Shown here in pieces: positions 46,535-59,234 of a stretch of DNA of 64,000 nucleotides. The notes under the pieces were generated by a model. The model saw only the letters and a list, made by a program, of their open reading frames with translations. It was not told the DNA's origin and searched no databases. The position numbers and the translations under genes were made by a program. The DNA is from Alligator mississippiensis (lineage: Eukaryota > Chordata > Crocodylia > Alligatoridae), in contig NC_081827.1 in assembly GCF_030867095.1 (NCBI RefSeq), forward strand, positions 48,381,001 through 48,445,000. Direction: 5' to 3'. Each line of letters opens with the position of its first letter. Within the stretch, counting starts at the first letter, position 1.

Positions 46535-47600
46535 AAAACTACCACTAAAAGGGTTAAGGACAATAAAAAGGCATTCTTTAAATGTGTTGGGAACGAACTA
46601 AAACTAAGTGATTTTATGTGTTTGCTACTGGAGAAGAATGTTAACACTTAGTTACCAAGAGGAAGAAGTATATTTAAATATACACTTTTAAATAGGCAGG
46701 GATGTATAACTTGCACACGAGAGTATTAAAAGAATTGGCTGGTGAGCTCTCTGAGCTATTAAAGATCTAAAATTTCCAGATCAAACTGGAGAAATGCCAA
46801 GAATGATGGGATTGGGTCAGTTATGCAGGTTGACATGGATCACTAAGGTTTTCAGTTGGAAAAACGTTAATATGGAGACAAAGGCAAGGTCATCAGAACA
46901 TGTGGGAATGAATATGTAGGTCATACATATGAGAGGAAAATGGTGAACTGCAAAAGGATAATATATAGGGTTATGGCTGATAACTGATTGCACTTGGAGT
47001 GCGCATTCAGTGTTGTTTAAAAGGCAAATCTGATTTTTGGATATAGCAGCAGGGGCATGCCAAGTAGAAATAGAGGTGTAGGTATCATAACTGAATACAG
47101 AATTAGCAAAGCCTTTACTGGATTAATTTGCATTGTCAGCCCCTCAAGAGGATCTTGGAAATTGGGCTTGCTTCAGGAAAAAGCTGAAAGAGTGAATCAA
47201 GTTGTGGAAAAAAAGGTCAGGCCTTATGGGCTAAACTGAAAAAGCTCAAATAGTTACTTTACCCTAGAGAGGAAATGGTTTGATCATGGTCTATGAGTAT
47301 GTACAAAGAATTTTTGCTAGTAGAGATTTAGTTTAGCAGAAGGCATCATGGGATCCTGTGATTGAAGGCTTAAAACTAGACTAGAAATGAGTTGGGGGAA
47401 GGAGCAGATATTTGACTGCTGGAACAGCCTAAGAACTGTACTTTCTCTGTTACCTGGAAGGCTTATAAATCATGTGGTGGCTGAAACCATAAGTTACTGG
47501 CTCAAGGCAGAAATTACTGGGTGTGGTTCTCTAGTTTATATTACAAAGGAGGTCAGACTATTATAATGGTCCCTCCTGGACCTTAAAATCTAGGTCGAGG
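46535..47600 (+). mobile_element. Old CR1/L3-type LINE relic
   Basis: Translation shows RVKDNKKAFFKCVGNE near 46,552-46,600 (the CR1 pre-reverse-transcriptase block), then VLKELAGELSELLK near 46,725-46,770. A strongly decayed remainder ends with gactattataatggtccctc and ctggaccttaaaatcta. Many stops and indels mark an ancient copy. Confidence 0.6.
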
Positions 47601-48235
47601 ATATGTGCAGGTGTTTGCAGGTTTGAACCTTGGTTGCATTTTACAGCTTAGCATGTTAGTATTAGGAATAAAAACTGAATGCCCAGTACAGCTGGCTGGA
47701 AAATGCAGAAAAAATATTATTTGAAAATCTTGCGAAAGCACAGAAAATCATCAAGAAATTAGGAATTTAAAAAAATTTCAGAACTCTGTAAAATGGTCAG
47801 AGAAGTAATTTTGGCTCATTATAAGTAAGTGTGCCCAAGATGAGTGCTTTGTAATCAATATAAACATCAGTAAATAAAACAGATTTAGTAGTTGGAATTT
47901 TTTTTCAGGGATTTTTTTGCCAATTCATGAGCAAAACTCTACCTGCCTGAGCAAAAGAATAGAGAACGGATAAACTTTGCAACAAATACTGGAAATGAAA
48001 CTGAATCCCAAGGATCTTGCAAAAACTTAAGCATGTTCTTAAATTTTGTGCACTGTGGCTGGAAATGGACATCGCCTTTGTGCCATCATAAAAATGTTTA
48101 TGCTGTAAAAGGGCCAAGACAATAAATGTTCATGCCTCTTATCCACAAATGCTGAAAATCTATGGTCGTGACAGTAGGTGGTATGAATTTATGCTGCTGT
48201 TTTGCTGGGGACATCTGTTTGCTTTGAGGTGGGAG
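47601..48235. other. Intron 1 sequence, no feature recognised
   Basis: AT-rich without a supported element. Confidence 0.4.
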
Positions 48236-48239
48236 TGCA

Positions 48240-49310
48240 TGGGCAGCCCAGGGCTTTAGGGACCTATTCCTGCATGCCTGAGAATTCCTGTTCCAGGGTT
48301 ATGCAGGAGCATGCCCTCGAAGCCCAAAAGTGCCTGCCCAGGTCCCCCGTTTGTCAAGACATTCCCCATGTGAGAGTTCCAAGAATTTCCTGATTTGCAG
48401 CGATTCATGTCTAGGGAATCTGACTTGGGTTGCATCTCTGCAGATAGGAAAAACTTAACCCTAATTCCACCTGCTGGCTTTGAAATCTCTGTCCCACCAT
48501 TTAGTTGAGTCTTGGGGCAGCAAGGGTGCACTTGGAGCTGGGCTGGGGAAAGCTTCTGCATGCCTGGTTCCTGGCCTTTCCCCAGCCCAGCTTCCACCTT
48601 CTGGCCCCTTTGGCTTCCCTTTGCTGCCCAGCTGACCTGGAGCAAAGTGGGTTGAGGCAAGCTACTTGGCCACAACAGCAGGGCTTAGGGGCCTTGCCAT
48701 CTCAGCAGAATGCCCCTGCCTCCCTCTTCACTGCTCTTGGTCACTCTGAATCAGTACAGGGTGGAACAGGCTGCTGTGGCCCTGCTTCAAGGCTCCCAGA
48801 TCCTGGCTGCAGTGGCTGAGTGCTCCCCCCCCTCGCTGTACTCTTCCAGGTCAGCCCAGAGATGTGTAAGGAATGAGGCTGTTCTGCTGGGGAGAACAAG
48901 GAGATTTCCCACTGTGTGTGAATATGAATCAGTTGATTGTTAGGATGGAGAAGGGAGGGCATTCTCTGAGGGCAGGTACCCTCTTTCCCCCCACCCAGCC
49001 CCCCAGGTCTTTGATTGCCTCTGCTTTTCAGCAGTTATTAACTGTTACTTAACAGCTTGCCCCCTTCCCAGGCAGGGGAGAAAGCAAGCTGTCAAATAAT
49101 AGGCTCCCCTAAGAGTGGGGGTGGCCCAAGGAGGAGCCCTATGGGGCACTGACAGACATGGGGAGGAAAAAAAAGTGCTTTAGTGGAAGCAGCAGTGCAT
49201 TAGTTTACCCTAGCTCTCCAGCATCTGTATAGATTCAATTGGCTATTATATAAAAACACCAAAAAAACCCTCTTGAAGCACCCGATCTATACAGACATTG
49301 GCCAAGCTGG
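48240..49310 (-). repeat. GC-rich repeat, family B copy 1
   Basis: The reverse complement of about 48,560-49,150 aligns with 62,475-62,980. Shared blocks include cttgggccaccc, tgcctgggaagggggca, gctgt.aagt..cagtt, ggggggagcactcag and ggtcagctgggca. Probably a non-autonomous DNA transposon; its ends are not defined. Outer limits are approximate. Confidence 0.6.
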
Positions 49311-49394
49311 GTTCAATTAACATGATGCCTCTTCTGGACATATGCTCAGCTCAGTGCTGAGTTTAAAGTAAAACACCATTTTTGTGGGTGTGGG

Positions 49395-49431
49395 TTTTGT
49401 TTGTTTGTTTGTTTGTTTGTTTGTTTGTTTT
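49395..49431. repeat. (TTTG)n microsatellite
   Basis: About eight tandem tttg units. Confidence 0.95.
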
Positions 49432-49439
49432 TTACATCT

Positions 49440-51910
49440 GTAAGCAACCTTAATACCTTTCTTAACTGGAAAGCTTCACAGGTAGGAGGCTGCCAAAATG
49501 TTTTGTACAGTCTAGCTCCTAGGCTGTTTTTCAACTGGAAGACATTTCTTCCAGTAGAAATGAACCTCTGTATGCAGCCGTAGTGAAATTAATGAAGTGT
49601 GTGCATAAATCTCTGCAGCAATAGTCTCTAGCAGGCTAATAATAAAGGACATTAGTATAGCTACCTGCCTTTCATCTCTAGATACTTCTCTGTAGTCCCA
49701 TCAAACTTGATCTTGTTGTTAAAAGCCTTCCAAGTGCCTGCTCTTCCTTCCTCGAAATACTTGTGGTGAAAGTACATCTCTTAGGCCTGAGTTGAGAGTG
49801 CCCCCCTCTGTTTTGCATTTGTCAGTTATAGATGCCTTGAGAGGTGATTCTGTTCTTGCTGCAGGAAAGAACTCCAGGGAGCTGGTTTTCATAATGAGAA
49901 GTAAGACTGGGATCTTCTGGGTACCGTAATCTGCTCTCCCTGTTTGTGGGGATGGAAGAACCATAGAACATTGATTTAGGCTGAGGCTTCTGTTTCCATT
50001 TGGTTTATGGTAGAAATCTTGCCCTGATTTGTGAACTTGTTTGTTAGTGGGCTGACTGTATTAATTTTCAAGGTGCACACCTATCTGATTAAATGAGGCT
50101 CAGGTAAGTCTGTGTGTTCTAGTATATGTGCACTAATGTCTGTGTGCTCTGATGTCTGTGTGCTAGCTGCTAGGCAACAGTCTGGCAAAATTGGGACTGA
50201 AGAAATGAAACAAACAAAAAGGCATCTGAAAAATCATAGCTTATTTTATTGTCATAACTCAAACCAAACAGACTTTTTATAATCTTAAATTGAAGGTGAG
50301 AGAAATTTATCTTGTTTGGGTCGTGCATGCCAAATTTTACCCTGGAACAACATCTCGGTTGTAAAACCAATATAATGGAGTGGCTGTTACAGGCTCAGTG
50401 TTCAGCTAGAAGTACTCTAGCTAAGCCTCAGATGACACAAGAGTGGTAAACTATTAATGTAGAATATATTTGCTAGAGATAAAACAACTATTGCCTTGTT
50501 GGTCATAAGGTTCTAATTTATAGGCTCAGGATATTATGTAGGTTGTTCCTGACATAATAGGCAGTAATTTTCACTGTATGATAGTCATTTATTTAACTAT
50601 AATGATTATTCAATAGGGAAAAAATCCAAAAAGAACAATCTTATTTCTTCCTGTTGTTGCATTCTCTGCTTCCCACTCTCTGTCTTATATTTGTATTTTT
50701 TTAGTACACTCAGTTTCTCCTCACTCTCCCTCTATCTCCCCCAGCTCACTTCCTATATTGCTTATAAACAGGAGAAGTATTTCCTCTGTGGTAGTGGTTC
50801 TGTCTCTCTGTAAAGACTCAAATAATAGAAGCAGTTACACTGAGTCTAAACCAGAACCACAAGTAAGTATGCCCAGTCTGAAAGCATCCTGTTGCTGAAT
50901 AGATGGCAGTCAAGGATGCTTTGGGGGTGGGAGTTAGGTAGCAGCTGAATCAGATGCTTAAAAAAAAGTTATGCATGAATTTGTCTAGTCATGTACCCCT
51001 TCCTTTGCCAGTTGGACTATATGCTAACCACTGAATGTAATATATTAGACATGTATGGGAAATGATGCCTAAACTGTTCTCTTTAATCAAGAGTAGTGTT
51101 ACAGATCTGATGTAATGGTTTACCTCTAATTATAGAAGGGAGGAAAAACATTTCTGGCGTTAATTAGATCTTACAGTATTGTTTTAGAAAGCAAAGACAA
51201 GAAAGCCTGTCCCCCATCTTAATATTTTTATTTATCTGGACCCTCTCTAAGTTTAGTTATGCCTTATTTGTGTTTGAGAGTTTCCCCACCCCACATGTGC
51301 CTCCCCAAATTTATACAAAGGCTTTGTTTTCCAATTCTGAATTATTTAAATGGTTGGAATGTAAAATAGAATAAGCTGTACTTGTATCTGTTTTCTTTTT
51401 GGCAATGTAGATATCTTTTTTTCCATTTTTCCAGAAAATACTTGGAGCAAACCAGTAGTAGGATACAGTTAAAATGAGGTCTTTACTAAACCCTTTACCA
51501 TATCTCTCCCTTAAAAATAAGAGTATACATATGAACATGGCAGAAAGATTTAAAAAAAAATAGGTTATGGATTTTTTGCATATGTATGTATTGAAACTAA
51601 AATTAACTACCTTTCCCTTTTAACCAACTATTGCTGCTGTATTTTGAATAGTTGTCTTATGTTGTTGCTAGTGGCGTAAAGAGCCTCAGTTAGATCTGCG
51701 GCCCAACTCAAATAGAAGGCTGTAGAACAAAAAGTCTCTTCCTGGTGATGTGTTGCTATTGTTTAAGTGAAAGCTATTGCATGCCTTGTCTCCTCACAAA
51801 TAAATACTTGACTGGGGCAAAGACAGTGTTACCTGTGCTGTCTTCTAGTGGATGCATCTTATACATTGGCCATACTTGTCAGAAGACAGGTTCTGTTACT
51901 AACATTGGGT
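49440..51910. other. Intron 1 sequence, no feature recognised
   Basis: About 2.5 kb without supported genes or repeats; short low-complexity runs only. Confidence 0.4.
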
Positions 51911-51914
51911 TAAG

Positions 51915-52105
51915 AGAGGAAAGATGGTTGATCTTATGGTTAAAGTACTGAATGGAAGACTTGAGATACCATGGTTTAGTTACATACAAACTTTTGAGAA
52001 AGTCAGGCTGTCTCAATTTTTCATTTGTAAACTAGGAGTGATATTTTCCTGCTTCATAGAGTTCTTACAAGAATAAGCTAACTAGTGTTTGAGTGATCGA
52101 AAGAA
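51915..52105 (+). mobile_element. MIR-like SINE
   Basis: gatcttatggttaaagtactgaatggaagacttgagat, then gaaagtcaggctgtctcaat, catttgtaaactaggag and cttcatagagttcttacaag follow the MIR consensus order. Confidence 0.65.
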
Positions 52106-52217
52106 GATGGACAGGAGATGCCCTGCTAGCATCTACGCGTTCATTAATGCATTGTAATTATGGCTTAATGCACAGCAGACAGTCCAGTGAGCATTAGCAC
52201 AAACGAATGCTTTTTTG

Positions 52218-53198
52218 TAGGGGTGCACCGATAAAGATTTTTTTGGGCTTATACTGATGGCCGATTTTTAGCAAACCGTATGAGCCAATACTGATCTGAT
52301 TCTGAAATGCAGCCAGGCAGCATGGAGAGCAGTATCCAGCTGGTAAGTCTGTTGTGGGGGAAGGACGGTGTGGGAGGGGGTGCAGATCGAGGACCCCTGC
52401 AGTGAGAGAGGGAGTGGGGCTCGGGCAGAGGCAGGTGCTGCACAGCTTGGGGGGGGGGCTGCAGTTCCTGATGCTGCATGTGCCCTGGGAGGGCATGGGG
52501 GGTTGTGTCCCCAGATGTGTGTACAGGGCTGGGGTGGATTGCTGCTGAGGGCTGGAGCCGGGGGCAGCACCGGGCTGTTTCCAGCAATGGGGTGGGCTGT
52601 GGTTGGGACAAGCAGTTCTGGGGTTTGGGGGGGTTACGGTGAATTTTGGGGTGGCTGCAGCCCCCCCCAACCCTCCTCCCAGCACCACCGCCACCCAGCC
52701 CAGCCCAGGCCCACTGCTGGGAAGAGCCTGGCGCCACCCCTGGCTGCAGCCCTCAGTGGCAGCCCACCCTAGCCCTGCTTGCACATCCAGGGGCACACTT
52801 TCCCCTCCCCACCCCACCCCACCCCACCCCATGCCCTCCCAGGGTGCGTGCAGTGGTGGGAGCCACCCCGCTCCCCACACTCCCTGGATGAGCTGCTCGC
52901 AGCTCCATCTCGTGCCCCACTCTGGCTGTGCAGCCCCCGGCCCCAGCCTCACTCCCTCCCTCACTGTTCGGGCCTTGATCTGCGCCCCCCATGCCCCTTC
53001 CTTCACAACAGACTTACCGGCAGACCCAGCCTGTCTCCTGACTGCCTGTGTGCTGCACTGCAGCTGCGTGTGTGCATGGGGCATTTATCGGCCGCATTAT
53101 CAGCCACACCAGCCAAAAAAAAGCTGATTGCCAATACAGTCAATCTTCCTTATGTCAGTGCAGATCCAATAAGGGATCAATATATTGGTGCACCTCTA
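52218..53198. mobile_element. Foldback hAT element with GC-rich arms
   Basis: The ends taggggtgcaccgat and attggtgcacctcta are inverted. Flanks cttttttg (52,210-52,217) and catttttg (53,199-53,206) differ at one of 8 bases. The interior is itself palindromic: ggtaagtctgttgtg...ctgcagtgagagagggagtg at the left mirrors cactccctccctcactg...aacagacttaccgg at the right. No transposase. The outer sequence at about 52,120-52,210 and 53,207-53,335 contains taatgca/tgcatta blocks and may be an older MITE that this one entered. Confidence 0.75.
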
Positions 53199-53339
53199 CA
53201 TTTTTGTGATGCTTAATTCTCATTGGAATAATCTAGTGCACGTTAGTGCGTTAGCACTGTTTTTTGCCAGCTGTGCTAATGCATACTAGAATTAGTCCAA
53301 TGGGCATTAAGTGCCTCATGTAGACACACCTAGTGTGAA

Positions 53340-55055
53340 TTATCCTACTGCCTCCAAGAAAGTAAGAAAATAAGATTAGATCAGTCATTCCCAGAAGTTT
53401 GGGGCTAATAGACTACTATCAACCCTCAGTTTCTCGTTAGCTATCCGTGTACTCTCACTTGGTGGTGAGGGGGAATGTTCTTTCCTTCCCACCCAAAATA
53501 TCAGTTTCCCTGGAATGTCTCCCTCACTTAAGGAAGCTTCCTCCCTTCCAAACACCCTCTCACGATTTTATAGTTTTGTCTTCTCATGTGCATCTGGTGT
53601 CAGGTCATATGGCAGGGAAAAGGCTGTGACACTGCTGCTGTGGGGCAGGGTCCACTGTCATCTGTATTATAGCCTTTCAGATCAGAGTTTGAAGATCACA
53701 TGAAGGAATATTGTGGTGAATACCATACAGTACTATTGTAATGAATACTATATAGAGTTTTGAAGAAAACATGGAGGGTATGCTTATAGCATATGTGGCA
53801 TACACTTCTCAATATAATAAAAGAGAAAATATGCATTCAGAATGCTTGCTTGCTTTTTTGGGGAGAGGGAGGGGTCACTTGGAATTAAAACCATGGGCAG
53901 GATTAGTTGTTCAGGGGAAGGAGGATCATACCCTTCTAGCAAATTTTCTATAAACTTTAGCCCACTTCCCTTTCAACTTGACCAGAGCAACAAAAATAAA
54001 GGAAGCTTAAATCGCACGTATGTATAGCTGCTATTTTACTGGTATTTGTTTATAAATGAAATTGGTCTTTTTGTAAAATAGTTGGACTTGGTCTGTATCA
54101 AAAACTGGGTATAGCTCATACTAGTTGTCATCTGTATTGGCTATCCCTCAGAGTCTAATGCTGGGAGCATTTGCTCCTCTGCACCTAGTAGCCATGGTAG
54201 TGCTGTCAGGAAATGGGGATTAAAATCCCTGCCAGGAAAAGCCCGTTGGCCCCACCCTCCCTTCTTCCACTCTGGTTGGGGACAGTATCAGGTCCTAGAC
54301 AGCCCTACTATGTGGACCTGCCATATTCAATTTAAGACACTATACACACTAGTCACCCTGGGGTACCACAAGAACCTGTCCAGGGGGCCAGATGCTCCAC
54401 ATACCTTTGCTTCAGGAGGTACATTGGAGCCGAACTGAGAAGCAGCTGCAGCAGAAAGGTGTGCCTGCCTGCATTGCATTATCCAACTATGCTGCAGCTC
54501 TTTCTAGTTTGGCTCCAAAGTGCCTCCTGGAAACAGGTGAGTGAGACCGTTCCACCTGTCTCATGTGCCTCAGTTTATGGGAAACACTGTGCATTGTCAG
54601 ACTGGGAAGGGCTGTGGCAAAAATATGTACTTCTGCCACAGCCACTTTCCGTTTTGGCTCTGTAGGAGGTGTCCAGCACAGTTGCATGTGGCTGCACATT
54701 TAATCTAATGAAGTAATAACATTAATGCTATAATTTTTATATTTATATTATAATATTAATATAATATTTCTGAGATTAGTTTTTTTAATGGGTGTAGCTG
54801 AATTTTGAAAGGTTTTGGAGAGGTGCTTTGACTCTAAAAAGATCCATTGTTCTATGTTAGCCACACAGGAGCCTCTATGTTTGAAATCAACTGAAATGTT
54901 TAATTTCTGAAGTTCAGAACACTGCTAGAATCTGATACCCATTCTCCTGAGGATCAGGTGATTTTGCAAAATGTGCAAAAACCCTGCAATAAAAAATTAT
55001 AGCATAATCTATCATTTGAGGAAAATTAACACCATGAAATAATACAAAGTTTAGA
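53340..55055. other. Intron 1 sequence, no feature recognised
   Basis: No supported gene; a strongly AT-rich patch lies at 54,716-54,775. Confidence 0.4.
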
Positions 55056-55075
55056 CATTTTTAAATGACAGGCTT

Positions 55076-56460
55076 ATGGGGAAACTGTGTGAAGACAAAC
55101 TGAGTGAAATAGAACAGGTACAATCCATCTTCATTTTCAACAGCATGACCATAGCTTTGGACAAATTGGGTATGGATTGTAAAAGGTCAGTGAGTATTAC
55201 AATAGGCAGTGCTCACTCCCTTGTGGGTAGGAAGGCAAGATTTAAGGCAAAACACAAAAGCAGAGTTCAGAGTTCATCCAGGCCTTCAGCTTTGTGTTGT
55301 TCATTGTGTTCTGTATCAAAAAGCTCCCTGAGCCAAAACTTTGGGCATGTATCATGAATATTGTGGTAAAAATAGTTCATTTCATCCAAGCATCTGTGTT
55401 CAACCAGCTCTTGGCAACTTTCAGCATAGACTGCTATATTCTGTTGAAGTGTACTGGCTGGGTCATGGGACTGTCAAGTGCATCTTTGAACTGTCATGTG
55501 AAATACAGAAACTTGCAGCTGAGCTACAAAATGAAAATGGTTTCAAAACCTTAATGGACATAATGAGACGTCTGAGTATTCTGAAAATGAGAATGCAGGG
55601 TCCGAACCAAATTGTGACCAAGCTTTATGACACTGCATGCCTTTGACGTGAAGCCGTTTCTGTGCTGAGAGCTGTTTCTCCTAATGTAGTTCGTTTCCCC
55701 CACCTTGAATTCACTGCTCAGTGCTACTGGGATTGAAGGTAACGAGGGGTTGGAGAAGTATGTGGTCAAGATTGCTGATTCCAAGACCTGTTCTTCGACT
55801 TTTGGAACCATGAAATCGAGTTCAGACTGTTTATTTTTTTTTTCTTTTCTTGTTTTCTTTCCCTGTGAAGATGTCATCCAAGAGCAGCAAGTGGAACTCT
55901 TTGATCTTCAGTGTAATACTACACTGAAGGATACCTTCTCAACAGTTAGGTACTGGCAAAATGTACAAATCCTAGGAGAGAATGATCTAACAATAAAATA
56001 TTTCACATTAAGGATGTTGTTCATGTTGACAAGCATGTGTGTGAGAAAAGATCTTGGTGATGAATAGGGATCCTGGTTTTCTCCAATTAAAAAAAAAAAA
56101 TCCCCAACTTTTAGTTAAAAAAAAAAAAAAAAAAAAATTATAAACCCAAATCCACATTTTTCCATGACTAAAATGAAACACTACTATATAGATAGGTAGG
56201 GAGATATAGACATATCTATATATAAGGAGTATTTCATTTTAATCATGGAAAAATGGATTTGGGGTTACGTTTTTTATTTTTAAAAAATTGAGATTTTTTT
56301 TAACTGTAGAAAAGCAGGATCCCTGGTGATGAACATCAACAAGTTAAAATTGCGCTGAAGACTCAGTGGCTGAAACTGGTTTTGGAACAGTCACTGCAAC
56401 TAGACATTAAGAGACAGGTTGAAGTAAAGAGGTGCCAGGTGACTGGGACCAGGATTACTA
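55076..56460 (+). pseudogene. hAT-family transposase-derived pseudogene (ZBED5/SCAND3-like)
   Basis: The first frame (55,076-55,357) has MDCKRSVSITIGSAHSLVGRK, like the WxxCVxITTDGAxSMxGR block of domesticated hAT proteins. Then, in another frame (55,294-55,554), come VVKIVHFIQASVFNQLL and GLSSASLNC, matching the IVNFIKARPLNSRLF and LSRGKVLxRxFEL region. Later come LKMRMQGPNQIVTKLYD and HLEFTAQCYWD. The 55,705-56,067 frame gives EQQVELFDLQCNTTLKD (compare LQ.ELIDLQC..LK). After an inserted MITE the tail continues DEHQQVKIALK to VKRCQVTG near 56,440. The N-terminal zinc finger and the catalytic Asp region are not seen. At least four frame breaks. Either a retrocopy of a host gene or an old transposon. 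Confidence 0.7.
56065..56325. mobile_element. MITE inserted in the hAT pseudogene
   Basis: The ends agggatcctggttttctcc and gtagaaaagcaggatccct are inverted. The arms continue through ccaaatccacatttttccatg and catggaaaaatggatttggg. The 8-bp gtgatgaa (56,057-56,064 and 56,326-56,333; up to 10 bp with tg) is a perfect target duplication. The interrupted coding sequence continues on both sides. Confidence 0.85.
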
Positions 56461-56805
56461 GTACAGCAGTTCTTAACATTTTTAGACTGGAGCTCCCCCT
56501 CCATAACTTTTTGGAATTTAGTGGAGGCCCATTTCAAAGACTAATTTATTTATTACAATGAGCTTGCACAGGCATGCACAGCTCCCTTCCTTTACATGTG
56601 TGCACACATGGGCAGAGCCCTTTTGCAGCATGGGCACACAGAGGTCCTTCCCTTGCCCGTGCAAAGTACACCCACACTTCATGTTCTGCAGTTGTAGCCC
56701 TCTGCTTCCCCCTCCCCTCCCAGCTAGCCCTTGGCCAGTGCATTGCTGATGATGGCTTCCTGGAGATCCCTTTATGGCTTCTGTATTGATCTGTTGAGTC
56801 TAGGG

Positions 56806-57740
56806 CTAGGGACAGACATTACACACAAACCGGTTTAAGTGATCAGAAGCTGGTTTAAACCTGTAACAGAACAAAAGTTCAGTGCACATAAACCAATTTG
56901 ACAATGGCTGAAACTGGTTTGAGATAAACCTGGCTGAATGTAGTATCAGACTTAACTGCTTTGGGTCAAACTGCAATCTGTCCCAGACCCATTCCTAGTT
57001 TAACTTTACCAGTCCCCCAGCATCCTAGATGCTTTGCAGCCTTGCATGGGGCTCTGTTCCACAGCAGAGCTGGCCCCACCTCTCTGCTCCCTGGCTTGAG
57101 CTCCAGCAGAGACAACAGGTACAGCAGCATCTGCCTGGCTTCCCCCCCACCACCATTCCCTGCTCAAGCAGGGATTCCCCCCTCTCCTCTGCCTCACACA
57201 GACACCTCTCAGCATTAGCTAACATATCACATGCTGGCTGTGGTCTGTGCTGTGGGAGACAGGGCAAAGGTAGATGAGACGGTGTTGTCTTAGGGCCTTA
57301 GATTTAATCAACAGGTAGCTGGTAATGTCCCTCCATTCCTTCCTTGGAAAAAGTTGTTTATGAAGAGCTTGAACTAATGAGAGAGGCTTTTGTTTTGTTT
57401 GATGGGCTGATAAATGCTAACAACTCCCTATATAACTCCCTGCTGTGTAGCTAAATGCTCTGTTATCAACAACTGGGGGGGGAGGGAATGGACCCCTCTC
57501 TAATCAAAGCATCCTGTGGGGACCTGATCATGCCTCCCCTCAATTCAGCACTATGGAAGGGAGAGAGGGCTGCTGTAGCACCCCCTGTCTACTAGCCTGG
57601 GCCACTGCAGGCATGTGCCAACATTTCCTCAGTCCAGAGTGGATGTCTGCAGTTACAAACCGGTTCAGCCTAGCCAGGTCAAATTAACCTGAAAAGATTG
57701 AACCAATTCAGGCTCAAGCTTCTTGAGCATCTGTCCCTAG
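56806..57740 (+). mobile_element. Non-autonomous hAT-like element, family C copy 1
   Basis: Begins ctagggacagacattacaca and ends catctgtccctag. It contains aaaccggtttaagtgatcag, aaacctgtaacagaac and gtttgagataaacctgg blocks and a GC-rich middle. It is present inverted at 61,319-62,099. No transposase; target duplication not resolved. Confidence 0.75.
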
Positions 57741-59234
57741 CCCAGATATTGAGGCTGTTGCACTGAGGTGGGAGGAAGGGAGGCAGCCAGGATCTGCTCA
57801 GCCCTGGCTACTTGTTGCCTACATCTTGCTGCTGCTGTAGTTAATGTCCATGGAGCTCCCTGCTCCACTTTGCTGTTCCAGGCTATGCTGCAAATTGGCA
57901 TCCTTCTACTGACCTCCAGCGCTGGCACTTGGTGCAGCTTATCTTCAGACAGCTGTGCAACCTCTGCTTTAATTGAATGTGTGGTCAGTGCCCAGTCTCT
58001 GGAGCACATAGAAGCCTGTCAAGACTCCTGTGTGCTCCGGTGCCTGGGAGCCTGGTCAGCTGATTGGGAGTGCACAGTGCATTACTGTGCCTGGGAGCCA
58101 AGCTTGCTACTTGCTGGTGGAGGGGGAGCCCAGGATTAGGTTCCCCCTGCACAAGCAGTATGGTACAATGGGATGTGATGCAGAATCGCCAGTCATGTCT
58201 CTTACTGGAAATGTGACATGGTATGAAGCACTATTGTCAGGATCCCGCGTAAGATCCTTTCACGACTTTATTTTGACATCTGTCAGCTTAATTTCGGGAC
58301 CAATCTGTTCTTGTCTTGTAGGGAGAGTGAAACTAGAATTTCCTGATTTTTACCTTATCTATCCCAGTCATTATTATGCATATGTAATGAGACACATTTT
58401 TATTTTTTTCATCTGCTCTCTAATCTTTTTTGTCTCTAGTCACGCAGAAATTTTCTCATGTCTTAATTGCTTCTGTTGCTTAATTGTTACTGTTCTGTAT
58501 TCTGAGGCAGGCTGGCCAGTATTTGGATTTATATGTCTATGAGCTGCTAGGTAACTGTAGTAGAATGACCTTGCCTGTGAAGTTTGTATCTCTTGTTGGT
58601 ATGCAGATACTTAGTTTCTGACCTTTAGGGCAGGATTTACCTATTTTCATAGCTTCGTCTTCGAGGTAACTGTGAGCGTCTTTATTTGCTGATTAGTGTT
58701 TTCTTTTCTGAATTCATTCTCATTTTCTTCTGTGCGATTGACCTGAGACACTAATTGAATATTTTCATAGGATGAAGAACACTACGAATTGCCAGCTAAA
58801 GGTCTGTGAAATTATTACTGAGGTCCAAGTTCAGTTAAGCTTCATGTGCTAAATTAAATCCAAGTTAGACTTCAGTAGGACTATCAATGCTTAAAGAAAA
58901 ATACATGCATAGAGCTTTGCAGGATCGAGCTCTTAGGATATGAAAACGTGTTTCACACTAGTGGACTATATTTTTTCTTTTTTTCTGTTTTCAAACTTCA
59001 AAAAGAGTAAAACTATTTGCTGCTGATAAGGAACCAGGTACAACTTGTATAATTTGTTTTATGCTACAGTTATATACCTTTTAAAAAGTAGGATTTCTGG
59101 CAGAAAATGTGACATTTTCAGTATACTCTGTAGCACTAGCTTGTCTACTTCTGTTTTACTTTTTATTCCTCCTCTTCTGTAGCAGTAATACCTTCATCTA
59201 ATTAGTATATTTATCAGTATTTTGGTTCTTGCAG
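57741..59234 (+). other. CTTNBP2 intron 1, 3' end
   Basis: No further repeats recognised. The last bases before exon 2 (ttttggttcttgcag) form a pyrimidine-rich acceptor. Confidence 0.55.

Noticed and set aside
51745..51951. Frame containing LYIGHTCQK, reminiscent of a GIY-YIG motif
   Set aside because: Only a few residues fit, and no further endonuclease or reverse-transcriptase blocks are nearby, so it is probably coincidence beside a MIR-like SINE.
52194..53216. Overlapping long frames on both strands (up to 296 codons)
   Set aside because: They lie inside the palindromic GC-rich hAT element and mirror each other; no domain.
57768..58542. Frames of 123 and 170 codons in intron 1, the second with hydrophobic segments
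   Set aside because: No start conservation, splice signals or family match; partly inside and next to hAT-like family C sequence.
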